Assembly: GCF_000340565.2 (NCBI RefSeq)
Contig: NZ_CP007203.1
Location: forward strand, 4,680,613 to 4,744,612
Length of the DNA stretch: 64,000 bases
Direction of reading: 5' to 3'
Source: Nodularia spumigena CCY9414
Lineage (GTDB): Bacteria; Cyanobacteriota; Cyanobacteriia; Cyanobacteriales; Nostocaceae
Within the stretch, counting starts at the first letter, position 1; the number at the start of each line of letters is the position of its first letter. The notes under the pieces were generated by a model. That model worked only from the letters and a program-made list of their open reading frames with translations, was not told where the DNA came from and searched no databases. Both the position numbers and the translations under genes were made by a program. Shown here in pieces: positions 17,357 through 26,613 of the stretch.

Positions 17357-18229
17357 ATGAAATCGAATAAAGATAAGTTTCAAAATAATTTTAAAGATGA
17401 TAAATCTTATACTAATTGGATACATCATATAGAAGAATTTTTTTCAAAAAATGACTTAGATATAAATTGGATTGAAAATTTTGAAATATTTTGTCTTCGA
17501 TATAATTTAAATATAAAACATCTAAAAGCTATTCTTAATGATCCCAAAGTAATTCCTATGATTCGCGGTAAATCTTTTGAGTTTACCGCTAAAGACTATG
17601 TTTCAACTATTTTATCAGAGAAATATTATGTAACTAATCCTCGATTAAATGCTCAAACAGGTTTAAATGATATAGATGTATCTATTATTAACCAATCAAA
17701 TGGTAAAAAATATTCAGTTGAATGTAAATTAGCTAAAAAAGGTAGTTTTAGATTAAATAGAGGTAAGAACCCATATATAGAAGTTAAATGTATGAGATCC
17801 AGAACTTTAGGGGAAAATGCAGCTTTACAAAGGTCTAAATTAACAGGAATACCTTTTGAAGCACTAATGGTTCATAATGATCAATATATTGCCAAAGACT
17901 TTGACTTAGTTATAACATCTATTGCCAATGCTTTTTTTCAAACTGACACGGATGGTTTATTTTATTGGTTTCCACCCCCAGAGGCTCAATTGTTTTTAGA
18001 AAAGCTTGGTATAAGTAATCAAAATGATGCTTTTTCAAAAATGTACGTTGCTAAAAGTAAACATCTAGCAGCTAATCAAATAAATCAGGTAAAATGTACG
18101 CGTCAAAAATGCAAGGATTTAAATTGTTCTTTTATCCCCAACTATCCAAAAATCTATTTTGATAATTTTACGGGACAACCTTTAGATCCTTGGGTTTCTA
18201 TGGATAATATAGAGTCTTTACTTGATTAA
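17357..18229 (+). CDS. Putative type II restriction endonuclease
   Basis: 290 residues, markedly AT-rich compared with flanking housekeeping genes. A PD-(D/E)XK-like core is visible: Glu75 in GKSFEF, NDIDV (Asp105/107) and VECKLAKKG (Glu122-x-Lys124). A C-terminal Cys cluster (CTRQKCKDLNC) may bind metal. It is preceded at 11 bp by a control-protein-type HTH gene and faces a D12-class adenine methyltransferase 9 bp from its stop. That C-R and convergent M arrangement is diagnostic of a type II system. The recognition sequence is unknown, and I do not recognise the subtype. It should cleave unmethylated incoming DNA. Confidence 0.8.
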   Translation: MKSNKDKFQNNFKDDKSYTNWIHHIEEFFSKNDLDINWIENFEIFCLRYNLNIKHLKAILNDPKVIPMIRGKSFEFTAKDYVSTILSEKYYVTNPRLNAQTGLNDIDVSIINQSNGKKYSVECKLAKKGSFRLNRGKNPYIEVKCMRSRTLGENAALQRSKLTGIPFEALMVHNDQYIAKDFDLVITSIANAFFQTDTDGLFYWFPPPEAQLFLEKLGISNQNDAFSKMYVAKSKHLAANQINQVKCTRQKCKDLNCSFIPNYPKIYFDNFTGQPLDPWVSMDNIESLLD

Positions 18230-18238
18230 AAATAAAAA

Positions 18239-19177
18239 CTATATCTTAGCAACATCAAATAGATTCATCTGAACACAATTAGTACTTTGGTATTTTGGTT
18301 TATTAAATTGAAGTGGTTCTACTCCAATTATTGATTCAACATCATAATTAGCAATAAATATTTCTTTTCCTTTATATCTTCCACTTTGATAACCATTTTC
18401 AAGTTTGCGGCCATTTTTTTGATCATCTGTACGGCTAATAGTATAGTTCCATTCTCTATCCTGTTTCGAGACGCACCAATTGTACATTTCTCTAATTTCA
18501 GGACTATTATCATAAGTAATCAAAAATTGAAACCTATGCTGGTGTTTTTTTAACAATTGGCAAAGCCTTTCATGATCTTCTTGAGTAAAATAACAAGTAT
18601 AAAATTTATTTTGGTCAGCGTTAAAATAGGGAGGATCTATAAATAAAAAATAACCATTGGGGAGTTGATTTATTAAAATTTCAAAATCCAAATTATATAC
18701 TTCTATATTTTGTAATCTTTCTGAGGTTGTTCTTAGATGAAATGCCCAATTTTCAGGCCTCATAGAATACTTATCACCATATCCCCAATAACAATTTTGA
18801 TGTTTCATTATCCCCGAATAAGAAGTTCTATTTAAATAAAACCAGCGCATTGCTCTTTCTAAATCATTAGAAGGCTTAAATTCATTTTTATAGTAGGAAT
18901 GTAACTCTTTCTTAGCAGGGATACCTTCTAACAGCAATATAAGCTTATTTACATTGTCCCTAATCTGAATATAACAATTAACTAATTCTTCATCTTTATC
19001 ATTTAAAATATTAAATTTCACATTATTTTTTGCAAAAAATATAGATGAACCCCCTGCAAAAGGTTCGCAATATTTATCATGTTCAGGGATACATTTTAGA
19101 ATAAGTTTACGAGCATAAAACTTCCCACCTGGATAACGAAAAGGGGAATTGGTTATTTTTTTATTTTGCTTTGACAT
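18239..19177 (-). CDS. DNA adenine methyltransferase, D12 (Dam) class
   Basis: 312 residues, the normal length for the class. The N-terminal PFRYPGGKFYARKLI contacts SAM, EPFAGGSSIFF (about 38-48) is motif I, and FIDPPYF (about 170-175) is the catalytic DPPY motif. A basic segment KNGRKLENGYQSGRYKGKE near 250 is likely in the DNA-binding region. It should methylate N6 of adenine at the site cut by the convergent restriction enzyme and protect the host. Composition is AT-rich like its partner, which supports joint transfer. The ATG at 19177 is clear. Confidence 0.9.
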   Translation of the reverse strand: MSKQNKKITNSPFRYPGGKFYARKLILKCIPEHDKYCEPFAGGSSIFFAKNNVKFNILNDKDEELVNCYIQIRDNVNKLILLLEGIPAKKELHSYYKNEFKPSNDLERAMRWFYLNRTSYSGIMKHQNCYWGYGDKYSMRPENWAFHLRTTSERLQNIEVYNLDFEILINQLPNGYFLFIDPPYFNADQNKFYTCYFTQEDHERLCQLLKKHQHRFQFLITYDNSPEIREMYNWCVSKQDREWNYTISRTDDQKNGRKLENGYQSGRYKGKEIFIANYDVESIIGVEPLQFNKPKYQSTNCVQMNLFDVAKI

Positions 19178-19280
19178 TGTTTGCTATAAAGCTATTATCA
19201 GCCATGATTTATTTTATATCAGGTTGCATAAATTTTTTATTCTAAATATTCAATTGCTTCATCTGAAAATGAATAACTAC

Positions 19281-19500
19281 TCACTTTTCAGACTCTTCAG
19301 CAATTTTACGAATTATTTCTTTAAATCTAGCAAAAACAACTTCGCCATCAGTTACTTGACCTTTAGCCATTTCTTCAGTTCCTACAGCAATTTTTTGGCG
19401 TAATTCATCAATTTGCTGTTCTTGATGCACTAGGGAATTTCCCACTTGCAAGCTGTGCTTGAATAAATTGCTGTATTTCTGGCTCAAGAGTAATATTCAT
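19281..19500 (-). pseudogene. Degraded ParD-type antitoxin
   Basis: Starting at the ATG at 19500 the frame reads MNITLEPEIQQFIQAQLASG-KFPSA, the ribbon-helix-helix start of ParD antitoxins, then runs out of frame and stops. A second frame continues with QEQQIDELRQKIAVGTEEMA and ends in KIAEESEK at 19281, the usual antitoxin tail. About a dozen residues of helix between them are missing, so an internal deletion caused the frameshift. No ParE/RelE toxin gene lies on either side. Confidence 0.75.
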
Positions 19501-19737
19501 AACCTTATACTACCGCAAATAAAAAAACTTTGCTTTCTTCTTTGCGCCTTTGCGCCTACCCTTCGGGAACGCCTAACGGCGAATGCGCGAAACAAATCCA
19601 TATTTTCCCTTGCTCTGTGCGCCATAGGAGAGGACTTCAGTCCTGACTACAAGGTTTTTAGTTTGCTGTGTAACCTCAGATTAATCTATTCTGTCACAAT
19701 ATGAAGAAAGATTAAGATAAGCGGTGTGCAGGAAAAT

Positions 19738-20952
19738 ATGACAATGTTCAGTCAGATTAATGGGGTGTTGGTCAATACTGGTTTGCCGTTTGCTGCTTGG
19801 GGAGTCTTTTCGCTGCTGCTGGCTGAAGTTTTAAGAGACGTTTATCATGTTTTGTGTCACCAGGTCAAATGGCTCGCTAAATGGCACAATAAGCATCATC
19901 AGGTATATCGTCGGGATTTATCCATAGTCTCTGTGCAAGCTTACCAAGATTCTCAGCTTTATCACGATGTGTTTGAGTCCATTTTACTGGTTGCGGCTTT
20001 AACCATCATGGCTTTAGTTGTTCAGCAAATGGGGTTATGGCTGGGAGTAATTTATGGCTGTACCTTCTTATATGGTGCATCTGTGCGATATATCTCCGGT
20101 AAAATCGATACAGATTACAATCACTTACCCGGTCCTTTACAGATAATTCCCTCTGTGTGGTGGGTAAATCGCACTTACCATTGGCGACATCATTTTGATG
20201 ATGTCAATGCTTACTATAGTGGTGTATTTCCTCTCGTGGATAAAATACTTGGTACCGGTTTATCACTCAAAGGTAAAACCGTCGGTTTAACTGGCGCGTC
20301 AGGTTCTCTCGGTCAAGCATTGGCGGCAGAACTGCTCAAGCATAATGCTAAAGTGGTAGCCTTAACTACTAACCCCGAAAAATTAGCACCGCAGACTAAT
20401 TTTAAAGTGCTTTCCTGGGAGTTAGGAAATGAGGCTCAACTGAAAGACAGTTTAGAGAAAATCGATATTTTGATTATTAATCATGGTATCAATGTCTATA
20501 ATAGCCGCACACCGCAAGCGATCGCATCTTCCTATGAGGTGAATACTTTCTCAGCATTGCGGTTGATGGATATATTTTTAACAACTGTCACCGGACCACA
20601 AGCCAAAGCCACCAAAGAAATTTGGGTAAATACTTCTGAAGCTGAGGTTTCCCCGGCTTTAAGTCCCCTTTATGAACTGAGTAAACGCACATTAGGAAAT
20701 CTTGTCACCCTGAAGCGGTTGGACGGAAATTGTGTAATTCGCAAATTAATTCTCGGACCTTTTAAAAGTCAACTCAACCCTTATGGGGTGATGTCAGCAA
20801 AGCAAGTAGCTCGTGGTATTTTGTTTTTAGCACGACGAGATTACCGCAATATTATTGTCACCATAAATCCTCTGACTTATGTGTTCTTTCCGATAAAGGA
20901 AGCTAGTACATGGCTGTATTACCGCATTTTTAGTAAAACAGCTAAAAATTAG
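19738..20952 (+). CDS. Sterol desaturase-like/short-chain dehydrogenase fusion protein
   Basis: 404 residues from ATG 19738 (an in-frame GTG at 19726 is the alternative). The N-terminal half is a membrane fatty acid hydroxylase/sterol desaturase-like part with di-iron His clusters: HVLCHQ, KWHNKHH and YHWRHHFDD, with hydrophobic helices between. From about residue 175 a Rossmann SDR begins, with GLTGASGSLGQALAAELL, the NHGIN motif and YELSKRT (YxxxK). Such bifunctional proteins occur in filamentous cyanobacteria. Oxidation/hydroxylation plus reduction of a long-chain lipid is inferred, which suits the nearby exporter operon. Confidence 0.82.
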   Translation: MTMFSQINGVLVNTGLPFAAWGVFSLLLAEVLRDVYHVLCHQVKWLAKWHNKHHQVYRRDLSIVSVQAYQDSQLYHDVFESILLVAALTIMALVVQQMGLWLGVIYGCTFLYGASVRYISGKIDTDYNHLPGPLQIIPSVWWVNRTYHWRHHFDDVNAYYSGVFPLVDKILGTGLSLKGKTVGLTGASGSLGQALAAELLKHNAKVVALTTNPEKLAPQTNFKVLSWELGNEAQLKDSLEKIDILIINHGINVYNSRTPQAIASSYEVNTFSALRLMDIFLTTVTGPQAKATKEIWVNTSEAEVSPALSPLYELSKRTLGNLVTLKRLDGNCVIRKLILGPFKSQLNPYGVMSAKQVARGILFLARRDYRNIIVTINPLTYVFFPIKEASTWLYYRIFSKTAKN

Positions 20953-21284
20953 GCTTTAGAGGGGGTTTAAAAATTCACCGACACCTAACAAAAATTTTTC
21001 CTTTTCCCTCTCCTTGTCGGCTACAGTGTACACACATCTTGGTAATCAAGCACAGATACTGAATTTACCCCCCTTAATCCCCCCTTGCAAAGGGGGGAAA
21101 CCGGAAAATCTAGTTCCCTCCCCTTTACAAGGGGAGGGTTAGGGTGGGGTAATTCGAGGACTGGTAGTAATTCGATCACTTGTATGTACACAGTGGTTTC
21201 TTGTAGCAGAGGGTTAGGGAGAAATCAGTATATTTGATTTGGGAAATTATCTGGTATTCCCACCATATCTCTGATATATTAAAA
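20953..21284. other. Intergenic region with hairpin-rich repeats
   Basis: No gene. It contains TGTACACACA-type ends at about 21027 and an inverse near 21182, similar to the outer arms of the repeat at 10443-10600. Between them lie CCCCTTGCAAAGGGG-type hairpins, a common dispersed repeat. Confidence 0.5.
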
Positions 21285-21302
21285 ATATCGATTGTTCGAT
21301 AT
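21285..21302. promoter_or_regulatory. Palindromic operator, probably for the adjacent TetR protein
   Basis: ATATCGA-TTGT-TCGATAT is a perfect 7-bp inverted repeat with a 4-bp spacer, ending 7 bases before the TetR ATG at 21310. Autorepression is inferred from position. Confidence 0.6.
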
Positions 21303-21309
21303 AAAAAAT

Positions 21310-21882
21310 ATGCCAAAAATAGTTGACCATGAGCAATACCGTAAAGAACTTCTGAGCAAGTGCTTTGATTTATTTGCCGAAAAAGGTTACGGTGCGCTCA
21401 CCATGAGACAAATCGCTGAAAGTTTAAATGTTTCTACTGGTACAGTATATCATTATTTTCCTAGCAAACAGGCTTTGTTTGAGCAATTAGTTGAGGAGAT
21501 AAGTTTTCAAGATATCAGTTCAGCATTGGCGGAAATGAAAGGAGTGCAAACACTTTCTGAAACAATGACCGCAATGGGGAAGTACTTAGTTAAAAATCAA
21601 GATTACTGTATTAATCAAACTTATATCTTGGTTGATTTTTATCAGCATCACGACAAAGAAACCATAGAGAAAAGTCCTGTATTTCAACGTGTAAAGGAAA
21701 GGTATCAGCAAGCAGTTTGTGATTTTTTAGGAATTCAAGATCCAGTCTTAGCTTCCTTTGTTTTGAGCTTTATCGATGGGTTGATTTTAGCAAAACTCTG
21801 GGGTGATCAAACAATTGATTTTGTTGAACAATTTGCCTTATTAGGTAAAATGCTCACCAGCTATTTAGAAGAAAAATCATAA
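21310..21882 (+). CDS. TetR/AcrR-family transcriptional regulator
   Basis: 190 residues from ATG 21310 (a TTG at 21292 lies inside the palindrome and is less likely). The N-terminal HTH is typical: CFDLFAEKGYGALTMRQIAE, then SLNVSTGTVYHYFPSKQALF. The rest is an all-helical ligand domain with no clear ligand. It heads the set devB-like, hydrolase, devC-like, devA-like, all on the same strand. TetR genes often control such exporters, with a substrate or its precursor as inducer. A palindrome just before the start supports autoregulation. Confidence 0.88.
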   Translation: MPKIVDHEQYRKELLSKCFDLFAEKGYGALTMRQIAESLNVSTGTVYHYFPSKQALFEQLVEEISFQDISSALAEMKGVQTLSETMTAMGKYLVKNQDYCINQTYILVDFYQHHDKETIEKSPVFQRVKERYQQAVCDFLGIQDPVLASFVLSFIDGLILAKLWGDQTIDFVEQFALLGKMLTSYLEEKS

Positions 21883-21971
21883 CATAGCTAACCCCTAAAT
21901 CAGACAAAAATTTAACTTTAATTATTTGTGCCTAAATATCTCCAAAAAATAGTGTGTGTAGTGAGGTAGAA

Positions 21972-23261
21972 ATGACTCAAAATGTGTTGTTTAAAGTTCC
22001 CAATCAAAGGTTAATTGTATTAGTAGTAGCTGCTACGGTGATTACAGGTGGAATTGCTTTTTATGGAATTTCTCAGTCTGGTTTAATTAGTCAATCTGCT
22101 TCATCTCAACTTGAAGAAACTCCGCCAGTTACACCAAAAATCTCGGCTTTAGGAAGATTAGAACCAGAAACAGAGGTAATTAGTCTGTCTGCACCTTTGG
22201 ATTTGGATGGCGATCGCATTGCTCAGATTTTAGTCCAAGAGGGCGATACAGTCAAATCTGGTCAGGTGGTGGCAATTTTAGACTCACGCACTCGCCTACA
22301 AACGGCTGTACTTCAAGCAGAAAAACAAGTGCAAGTGGCTAAAGCTAAACTGGCTCAAGTTGAAGCAGGAGCAAAAACTGGCGAAATTCAGGCACAGCAA
22401 GCAATTATTCAACGCTTACAGGCTCAGTTACAAGGCGATAAAATAGCTCAACAAGAAGCGATCGCTCGTATAGAAGCACAGTCTTTAGGTGAAAGATTAG
22501 CACAAGAGGCGACAATTAACAAGCTCTCAGCACAACTGAATAATGCTCAAGCTGAATATGAACGTTATCAGCAACTATCTTCTCAAGGTGCAATTTCTCT
22601 TTCTTTATTTGATAGTAAGCGCTTGAGTTTCGACACTGCAAAACAGCAACTTTCACAAGCCCAAGCAGTTCTAAATCAAATTAATTCTACTGCTAGTATA
22701 GAATTAGCCCAAGCTCAAGTTACCCTGACTCGAATTAACGCCACTGGGAATAAACAAATTAGTGAAGCCAAAGCCACACTCAACAGTATTGCTGAAATTC
22801 GTCCCGTAGATATTGCAGCAGCTAAGAGTGAAGTTGAGAATGCGATCGCCACACTCAAACAAATGCAAATTAATTTAGAGTCTACTTCCATTATAGCACC
22901 AATAGCCGGACAAATTCTCAAAATTCACACACGAGTTGGAGAAAAAATTAGTGAAGCGGGAATTGCCGACTTGGCGCAAACTGAACAAATGATTGCAGTT
23001 GCACAAGTATATCAAACTGATATTAGTAAAGTTAAGCTGGGACAATCAGCAGTAATTACCAGTCAAGCATTTCCTGGTGAATTGCGCGGAACAGTTTCCC
23101 ACATTGGTTTACAAGTAAATAGACAAAATGTTTTTAGCAACCAACCAGGAGAAAACTTAGATAGTCGGGTAATTGATGTAAAAATTCGTCTGCATCCTGA
23201 CGATAGTAAAAAAGTAGCAGGTTTGACTAACTTGCAAGTCCAAACAGCAATTAATTTTTAA
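21972..23261 (+). CDS. DevB-family membrane fusion protein (second exporter)
   Basis: 429 residues from ATG 21972, preceded by GAGGTAGAA; a GTG at 21954 would add six residues. One N-terminal membrane helix (about 12-35), a first lipoyl half (VQEGDTVKSGQVVAILDS), then an unusually long Ala/Gln-rich coiled-coil of about 170 residues with repeated AQ-A units, and a second lipoyl half (IIAPIAGQILKIHTRVGEKI). It is paralogous to the protein at 1753-2961 with a longer hairpin. It forms the periplasmic arm of the exporter whose permease and ATPase follow at 24243 and 25444. The substrate is probably a lipid or glycolipid, by analogy only. Confidence 0.87.
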   Translation: MTQNVLFKVPNQRLIVLVVAATVITGGIAFYGISQSGLISQSASSQLEETPPVTPKISALGRLEPETEVISLSAPLDLDGDRIAQILVQEGDTVKSGQVVAILDSRTRLQTAVLQAEKQVQVAKAKLAQVEAGAKTGEIQAQQAIIQRLQAQLQGDKIAQQEAIARIEAQSLGERLAQEATINKLSAQLNNAQAEYERYQQLSSQGAISLSLFDSKRLSFDTAKQQLSQAQAVLNQINSTASIELAQAQVTLTRINATGNKQISEAKATLNSIAEIRPVDIAAAKSEVENAIATLKQMQINLESTSIIAPIAGQILKIHTRVGEKISEAGIADLAQTEQMIAVAQVYQTDISKVKLGQSAVITSQAFPGELRGTVSHIGLQVNRQNVFSNQPGENLDSRVIDVKIRLHPDDSKKVAGLTNLQVQTAINF

Positions 23262-23274
23262 TAAAGAGGCTATC

Positions 23275-24114
23275 ATGCTAACAGATATACCACCAGATCA
23301 ATACATCAAAGTCGGTGAAATCAATACTCGTTACTGGACATTAGGAAACAAAGGAAAAACTATTCTTTTGTTTCACGGTGCTGGGGATTCTATAGAATTC
23401 TGGTTGTATAACATTAATGTTTTAGCGCAGCATTACCGTGTATATGCTGTTGACATGGTGGGTTCTGGTCGTTCTGATAAACCATCAGCTTCTTATTCAT
23501 TAACCTACCTAGCGGAATTTATCAAAGATTTCATGGACACCTTAAGCATTGAACGTGCCTCCCTAGTGGGAAACTCAATGGGAGGCGGTGCTGCGATACA
23601 ATTTGCTTTGATGTTCCCACAGCAAGTAGACAAATTAGTACTTGTAGGCAGTTTTGGGCTGGGTCGAGAAGTTAGATTGGCACTTCGTTTAACTATTTTA
23701 CCCTTGGTTTTGCGTTTTTTACGTCCTAACCGCCGGAAGTTAATGTCAATGTTAAAAGTATTGTTTTATAACGCGACACTAATTCCTCAAGAGTGGATTG
23801 AAATTCGTTATCCAATTTTTGCTCTTCCTCACAGACACAAAGCAATTACCAAATTAGCACGGACAAATTTGAACTTATTGGGTGTGCGGCGTTCAGTTTT
23901 TTCGGCAATAGTCAACCAACTGGCTACTATTACAACGCCAGCACTAATTATTTGGGGTAAACAAGACCGTATCTTACCTGTTTCTCATGCTTATATTGCA
24001 GCTGAAGGTTTACCCAATAATCGGTTACACATTTTCGATTCTTGTGGTCATTATCCCCAAATTGAATATCCCCAGGAATTCAATTATATAGTTTTAGGAT
24101 TTTTGGCTGATTGA
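23275..24114 (+). CDS. Alpha/beta-hydrolase
   Basis: 279 residues. An alpha/beta-hydrolase fold with the oxyanion strand ILLFHGAGDSIEFW, nucleophile elbow LVGNSMGGG (GxSxG), Asp in IIWGKQDRILP and His in FDSCGHYPQ, so the triad is complete. The ribosome binding site AAAGAGG is good. It lies 13 bp after devB and before devC/devA, an insertion in an otherwise standard exporter operon. It probably trims or transfers an acyl ester of the exported compound; the substrate is unknown. Confidence 0.85.
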   Translation: MLTDIPPDQYIKVGEINTRYWTLGNKGKTILLFHGAGDSIEFWLYNINVLAQHYRVYAVDMVGSGRSDKPSASYSLTYLAEFIKDFMDTLSIERASLVGNSMGGGAAIQFALMFPQQVDKLVLVGSFGLGREVRLALRLTILPLVLRFLRPNRRKLMSMLKVLFYNATLIPQEWIEIRYPIFALPHRHKAITKLARTNLNLLGVRRSVFSAIVNQLATITTPALIIWGKQDRILPVSHAYIAAEGLPNNRLHIFDSCGHYPQIEYPQEFNYIVLGFLAD

Positions 24115-24242
24115 TTTGGGATATGGATTTATGGAGATAATTAAAGGCAGATAAACGCAGATTTAGATATGGTGGGGATGAATTTATTTGCATCTGTTTT
24201 TAAAATGATTTTTTCCTAAGTTTTTTATTCAATTTATAGCTT

Positions 24243-25409
24243 ATGTTTTTTAAACAATCTCAGAAGACTCCCCTCGCATGGCGACAGTTAATGAAGGAAA
24301 AAACTCGTCTGTTAGTCGCAGTTGCAGGTATTACTTTTGCTGATATGCTGATGTTTATTCAGCTAGGTTTTGAAAGTGCGCTCTTTGATGCTGCTATTCA
24401 ACCTCACCGCAATTTACAAGCCGATTTGGTGTTAATTAATCCCCAATTTCAAACTCTGTTTTCAGTCAAAAGTTTTTCTAGAGAACGACTATATCAAACA
24501 TTGGGTTATGAGGGTGTAAAATCAGTAAATTCTGTTTATATTGGGACTGGACAATGGCGAAATCCTCAAACGCGTCTGGATCGTGCTATCTTGGTTTGGG
24601 GTATCGATCCGGCACAACCTGCTTTTAAGTTTCCCGAAGTTCAAGAAAATCAAGCTCATCTCAAACAATTGCATCAAGTGCTGTTTGATCAAGCCGGTCG
24701 TCCAGAATATGGCGCTGTGGGTGATATCTTCAAAAAAACAGGGAATTTTGACACGGAACTGAATAATAAAGCTATTCGTGTCAGAGGTGTATTTAGTAAT
24801 GGTGCTTCTTTTGCTGCTGATGGAAATGTGATTACCAGTGATTCTACCTTTTTGCAATTGTTTCCCGAACGCCAAAAAGACCGGGTAGAAGTAGGATTAA
24901 TTACTCTCAAGCCTGGTGTAAATGCGGAGAAGCTGCGATCGCAACTCGCCGCAGAGTTACCCAATGATGTCAGCGTTTTAACTCCCGAAGAATTTGCTCA
25001 AATCGAAAAGAAATATTGGGCTGAAGGTACTGGGATTGGTTTTATTTTCGGTTTAGGTGTAGTGGTGGGGTTTATTGTCGGTATCGTCATTGTCTATCAG
25101 ATTCTTTACTCTGATGTCTCCGAACATCTCCCAGAATACGCCACTCTCAAGGCAATGGGTTATAGCGATCGCTATTTGTTGGGAGTCTTATTACAAGAGG
25201 CTTTATTCTTAGCCGTCTTGGGTTATATCCCGGCATTTTTTCTGTCCTTTGGATTATATCAGCTTACTTACGCTGCCACAATGCTACCCATAACCATGAA
25301 GCTAGAAAGAGCAATAACTGTGTTTATTTTAACCGTGATTATGTGTAGTTTTTCTGGTGCGATCGCCATGAGAAAGTTACGCACAGCCGATCCCGCAGAT
25401 GTTTTCTAA
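24243..25409 (+). CDS. DevC-family ABC transporter permease (second exporter)
   Basis: 388 residues. TPLAWRQLMKEKTRLLVAVA and the following helix (about 20-40) start the protein. A periplasmic domain spans about 45-255, and three helices after 260 include GFIFGLGVVVGFIVGIVIV. The C-terminal KLRTADPADVF is the DevC hallmark. It pairs with the ATPase 34 bp downstream. It shares residue-by-residue features with the HgdC-like protein at 3179-4357. Unlike that locus, this one has all three exporter parts. Confidence 0.88.
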   Translation: MFFKQSQKTPLAWRQLMKEKTRLLVAVAGITFADMLMFIQLGFESALFDAAIQPHRNLQADLVLINPQFQTLFSVKSFSRERLYQTLGYEGVKSVNSVYIGTGQWRNPQTRLDRAILVWGIDPAQPAFKFPEVQENQAHLKQLHQVLFDQAGRPEYGAVGDIFKKTGNFDTELNNKAIRVRGVFSNGASFAADGNVITSDSTFLQLFPERQKDRVEVGLITLKPGVNAEKLRSQLAAELPNDVSVLTPEEFAQIEKKYWAEGTGIGFIFGLGVVVGFIVGIVIVYQILYSDVSEHLPEYATLKAMGYSDRYLLGVLLQEALFLAVLGYIPAFFLSFGLYQLTYAATMLPITMKLERAITVFILTVIMCSFSGAIAMRKLRTADPADVF

Positions 25410-25443
25410 TTCCCAATAGATTAAATTTTGGCAATAAGAACCC

Positions 25444-26193
25444 ATGATACAAAACAGTATATCAGGAAATGACCCCTTAAATTTATCTGCCGTGGAACCT
25501 GTGATTTCTGTTCACAAAGTCAATCATTACTTTGGCAGTGGGAACCTGCGAAAACAAGTCTTATCTGAGATTAATTTGCAGATTAACGCGGGTGAAATTG
25601 TGATTATGACTGGTCCCTCCGGCTCAGGTAAAACCACTCTGTTAACCCTCATGGGTGGTCTACGTTCAGCCCAGGAAGGGAGTTTAAAAATTTTAGGACA
25701 AGAAATTTGTGGAGCCAGCAAAGGACAATTAACAAAGCTGCGCCGTCAGATTGGTTATATTTTCCAAGCACATAACCTGATGACTTTTTTGACAGCTAAA
25801 GATAATGTCAGAATGTCCATAGAATTGCATGAAGAGTTTTTCGCTGAGGATATCAACGCCAAAGCGATCGCCATGTTGGAAACTGTGGGGTTAGCAGATC
25901 ATGTGAATTATTATCCAGAAAATCTCTCAGGAGGACAAAAACAACGAGTTGCGATCGCCCGTGCGTTAGTCAGTCATCCTAAAATTGTTTTAGCAGATGA
26001 ACCCACAGCTGCATTAGACAAAAAATCTGGGCGCGATGTCGTGGAATTAATGCAAAAATTAGCAAAAGAACAAGGTTGTACAATCTTGCTAGTTACCCAT
26101 GATAACCGGATTCTTGATATTGCTGACCGAATTATATATATGGAAGATGGTCAGTTAAAGACTAAATTAGATGTAGCCACACAAATGCATTAA
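25444..26193 (+). CDS. DevA-family ABC transporter ATPase (second exporter)
   Basis: 249 residues. Walker A GPSGSGKTT, Q-loop IFQAHNLM, signature NLSGGQKQR, Walker B IVLADEPTAAL and the switch His in LLVTHDNR are all present. Length and motifs match the MacB/LolD-like DevA group. It energises the DevB/DevC pair just upstream. The last 26 codons and stop are duplicated in tandem immediately downstream (copy at 26252-26384), which leaves the gene intact. Confidence 0.9.
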   Translation: MIQNSISGNDPLNLSAVEPVISVHKVNHYFGSGNLRKQVLSEINLQINAGEIVIMTGPSGSGKTTLLTLMGGLRSAQEGSLKILGQEICGASKGQLTKLRRQIGYIFQAHNLMTFLTAKDNVRMSIELHEEFFAEDINAKAIAMLETVGLADHVNYYPENLSGGQKQRVAIARALVSHPKIVLADEPTAALDKKSGRDVVELMQKLAKEQGCTILLVTHDNRILDIADRIIYMEDGQLKTKLDVATQMH

Positions 26194-26384
26194 ACTTCAG
26201 ACATTTCTCCCCTCTCCTTGCTAAGGAGAGGGGTTGGGGGTGAGGTTCCATGATATTGCTGACCGAATTATATATATGGAAGATGGTCAGTTAAAGACTA
26301 AATTAGATGTAGCCACACAAATGCATTAAACTTCAGACATTTCTCCCCTCTCCTTACTAAGGAGAGGGGTTGGGGGTGAGGTTC
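26116..26384. repeat. 136-bp tandem duplication of the devA 3' end
   Basis: GATATTGCTGACCGAATTAT at 26116 recurs at 26252, and the two copies agree through the devA stop codon, the CCCTCTCC...GGAGAGGGG hairpin and GGGGGTGAGGTTC. One substitution is visible (CCTTGCTAAGG against CCTTACTAAGG). A recent event is implied. Confidence 0.9.
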
Positions 26385-26406
26385 TTGAATTTTAGAGGAG
26401 ATATAT

Positions 26407-26613
26407 ATGACAATTTGGGTAAATGAGCAAATTGATCCTTCTGGGATGATTTATGCCTGTATTGCTTGTTGTAATGAATCGCAAGCCAAAGATTGTCATG
26501 AGTCCTTTCAAGGAAACTTGACCGATAGACAAAAGTCAGCCGGTTGGGTAGCACAATTGCGAATAGTTAATTCTTGGGATGAAGTCCCAGTTAATGCTCT
26601 GAAACTTAATTAA
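26407..26613 (+). CDS. Small Cys-containing protein of unknown function
   Basis: 68 residues with a strong ribosome binding site (TTTTAGAGGAG). Sequence features: MTIWVNEQIDPSGMIYACIA, a CCNES turn, CHESFQGNLTDRQKSAGWV and a hydrophilic end. Three Cys in the first half (CIACC), one at about 30. No family recognised. It stands alone after the duplicated devA end, whose second copy stops 22 bp before this start, so the duplication changed its upstream region. Confidence 0.6.
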   Translation: MTIWVNEQIDPSGMIYACIACCNESQAKDCHESFQGNLTDRQKSAGWVAQLRIVNSWDEVPVNALKLN

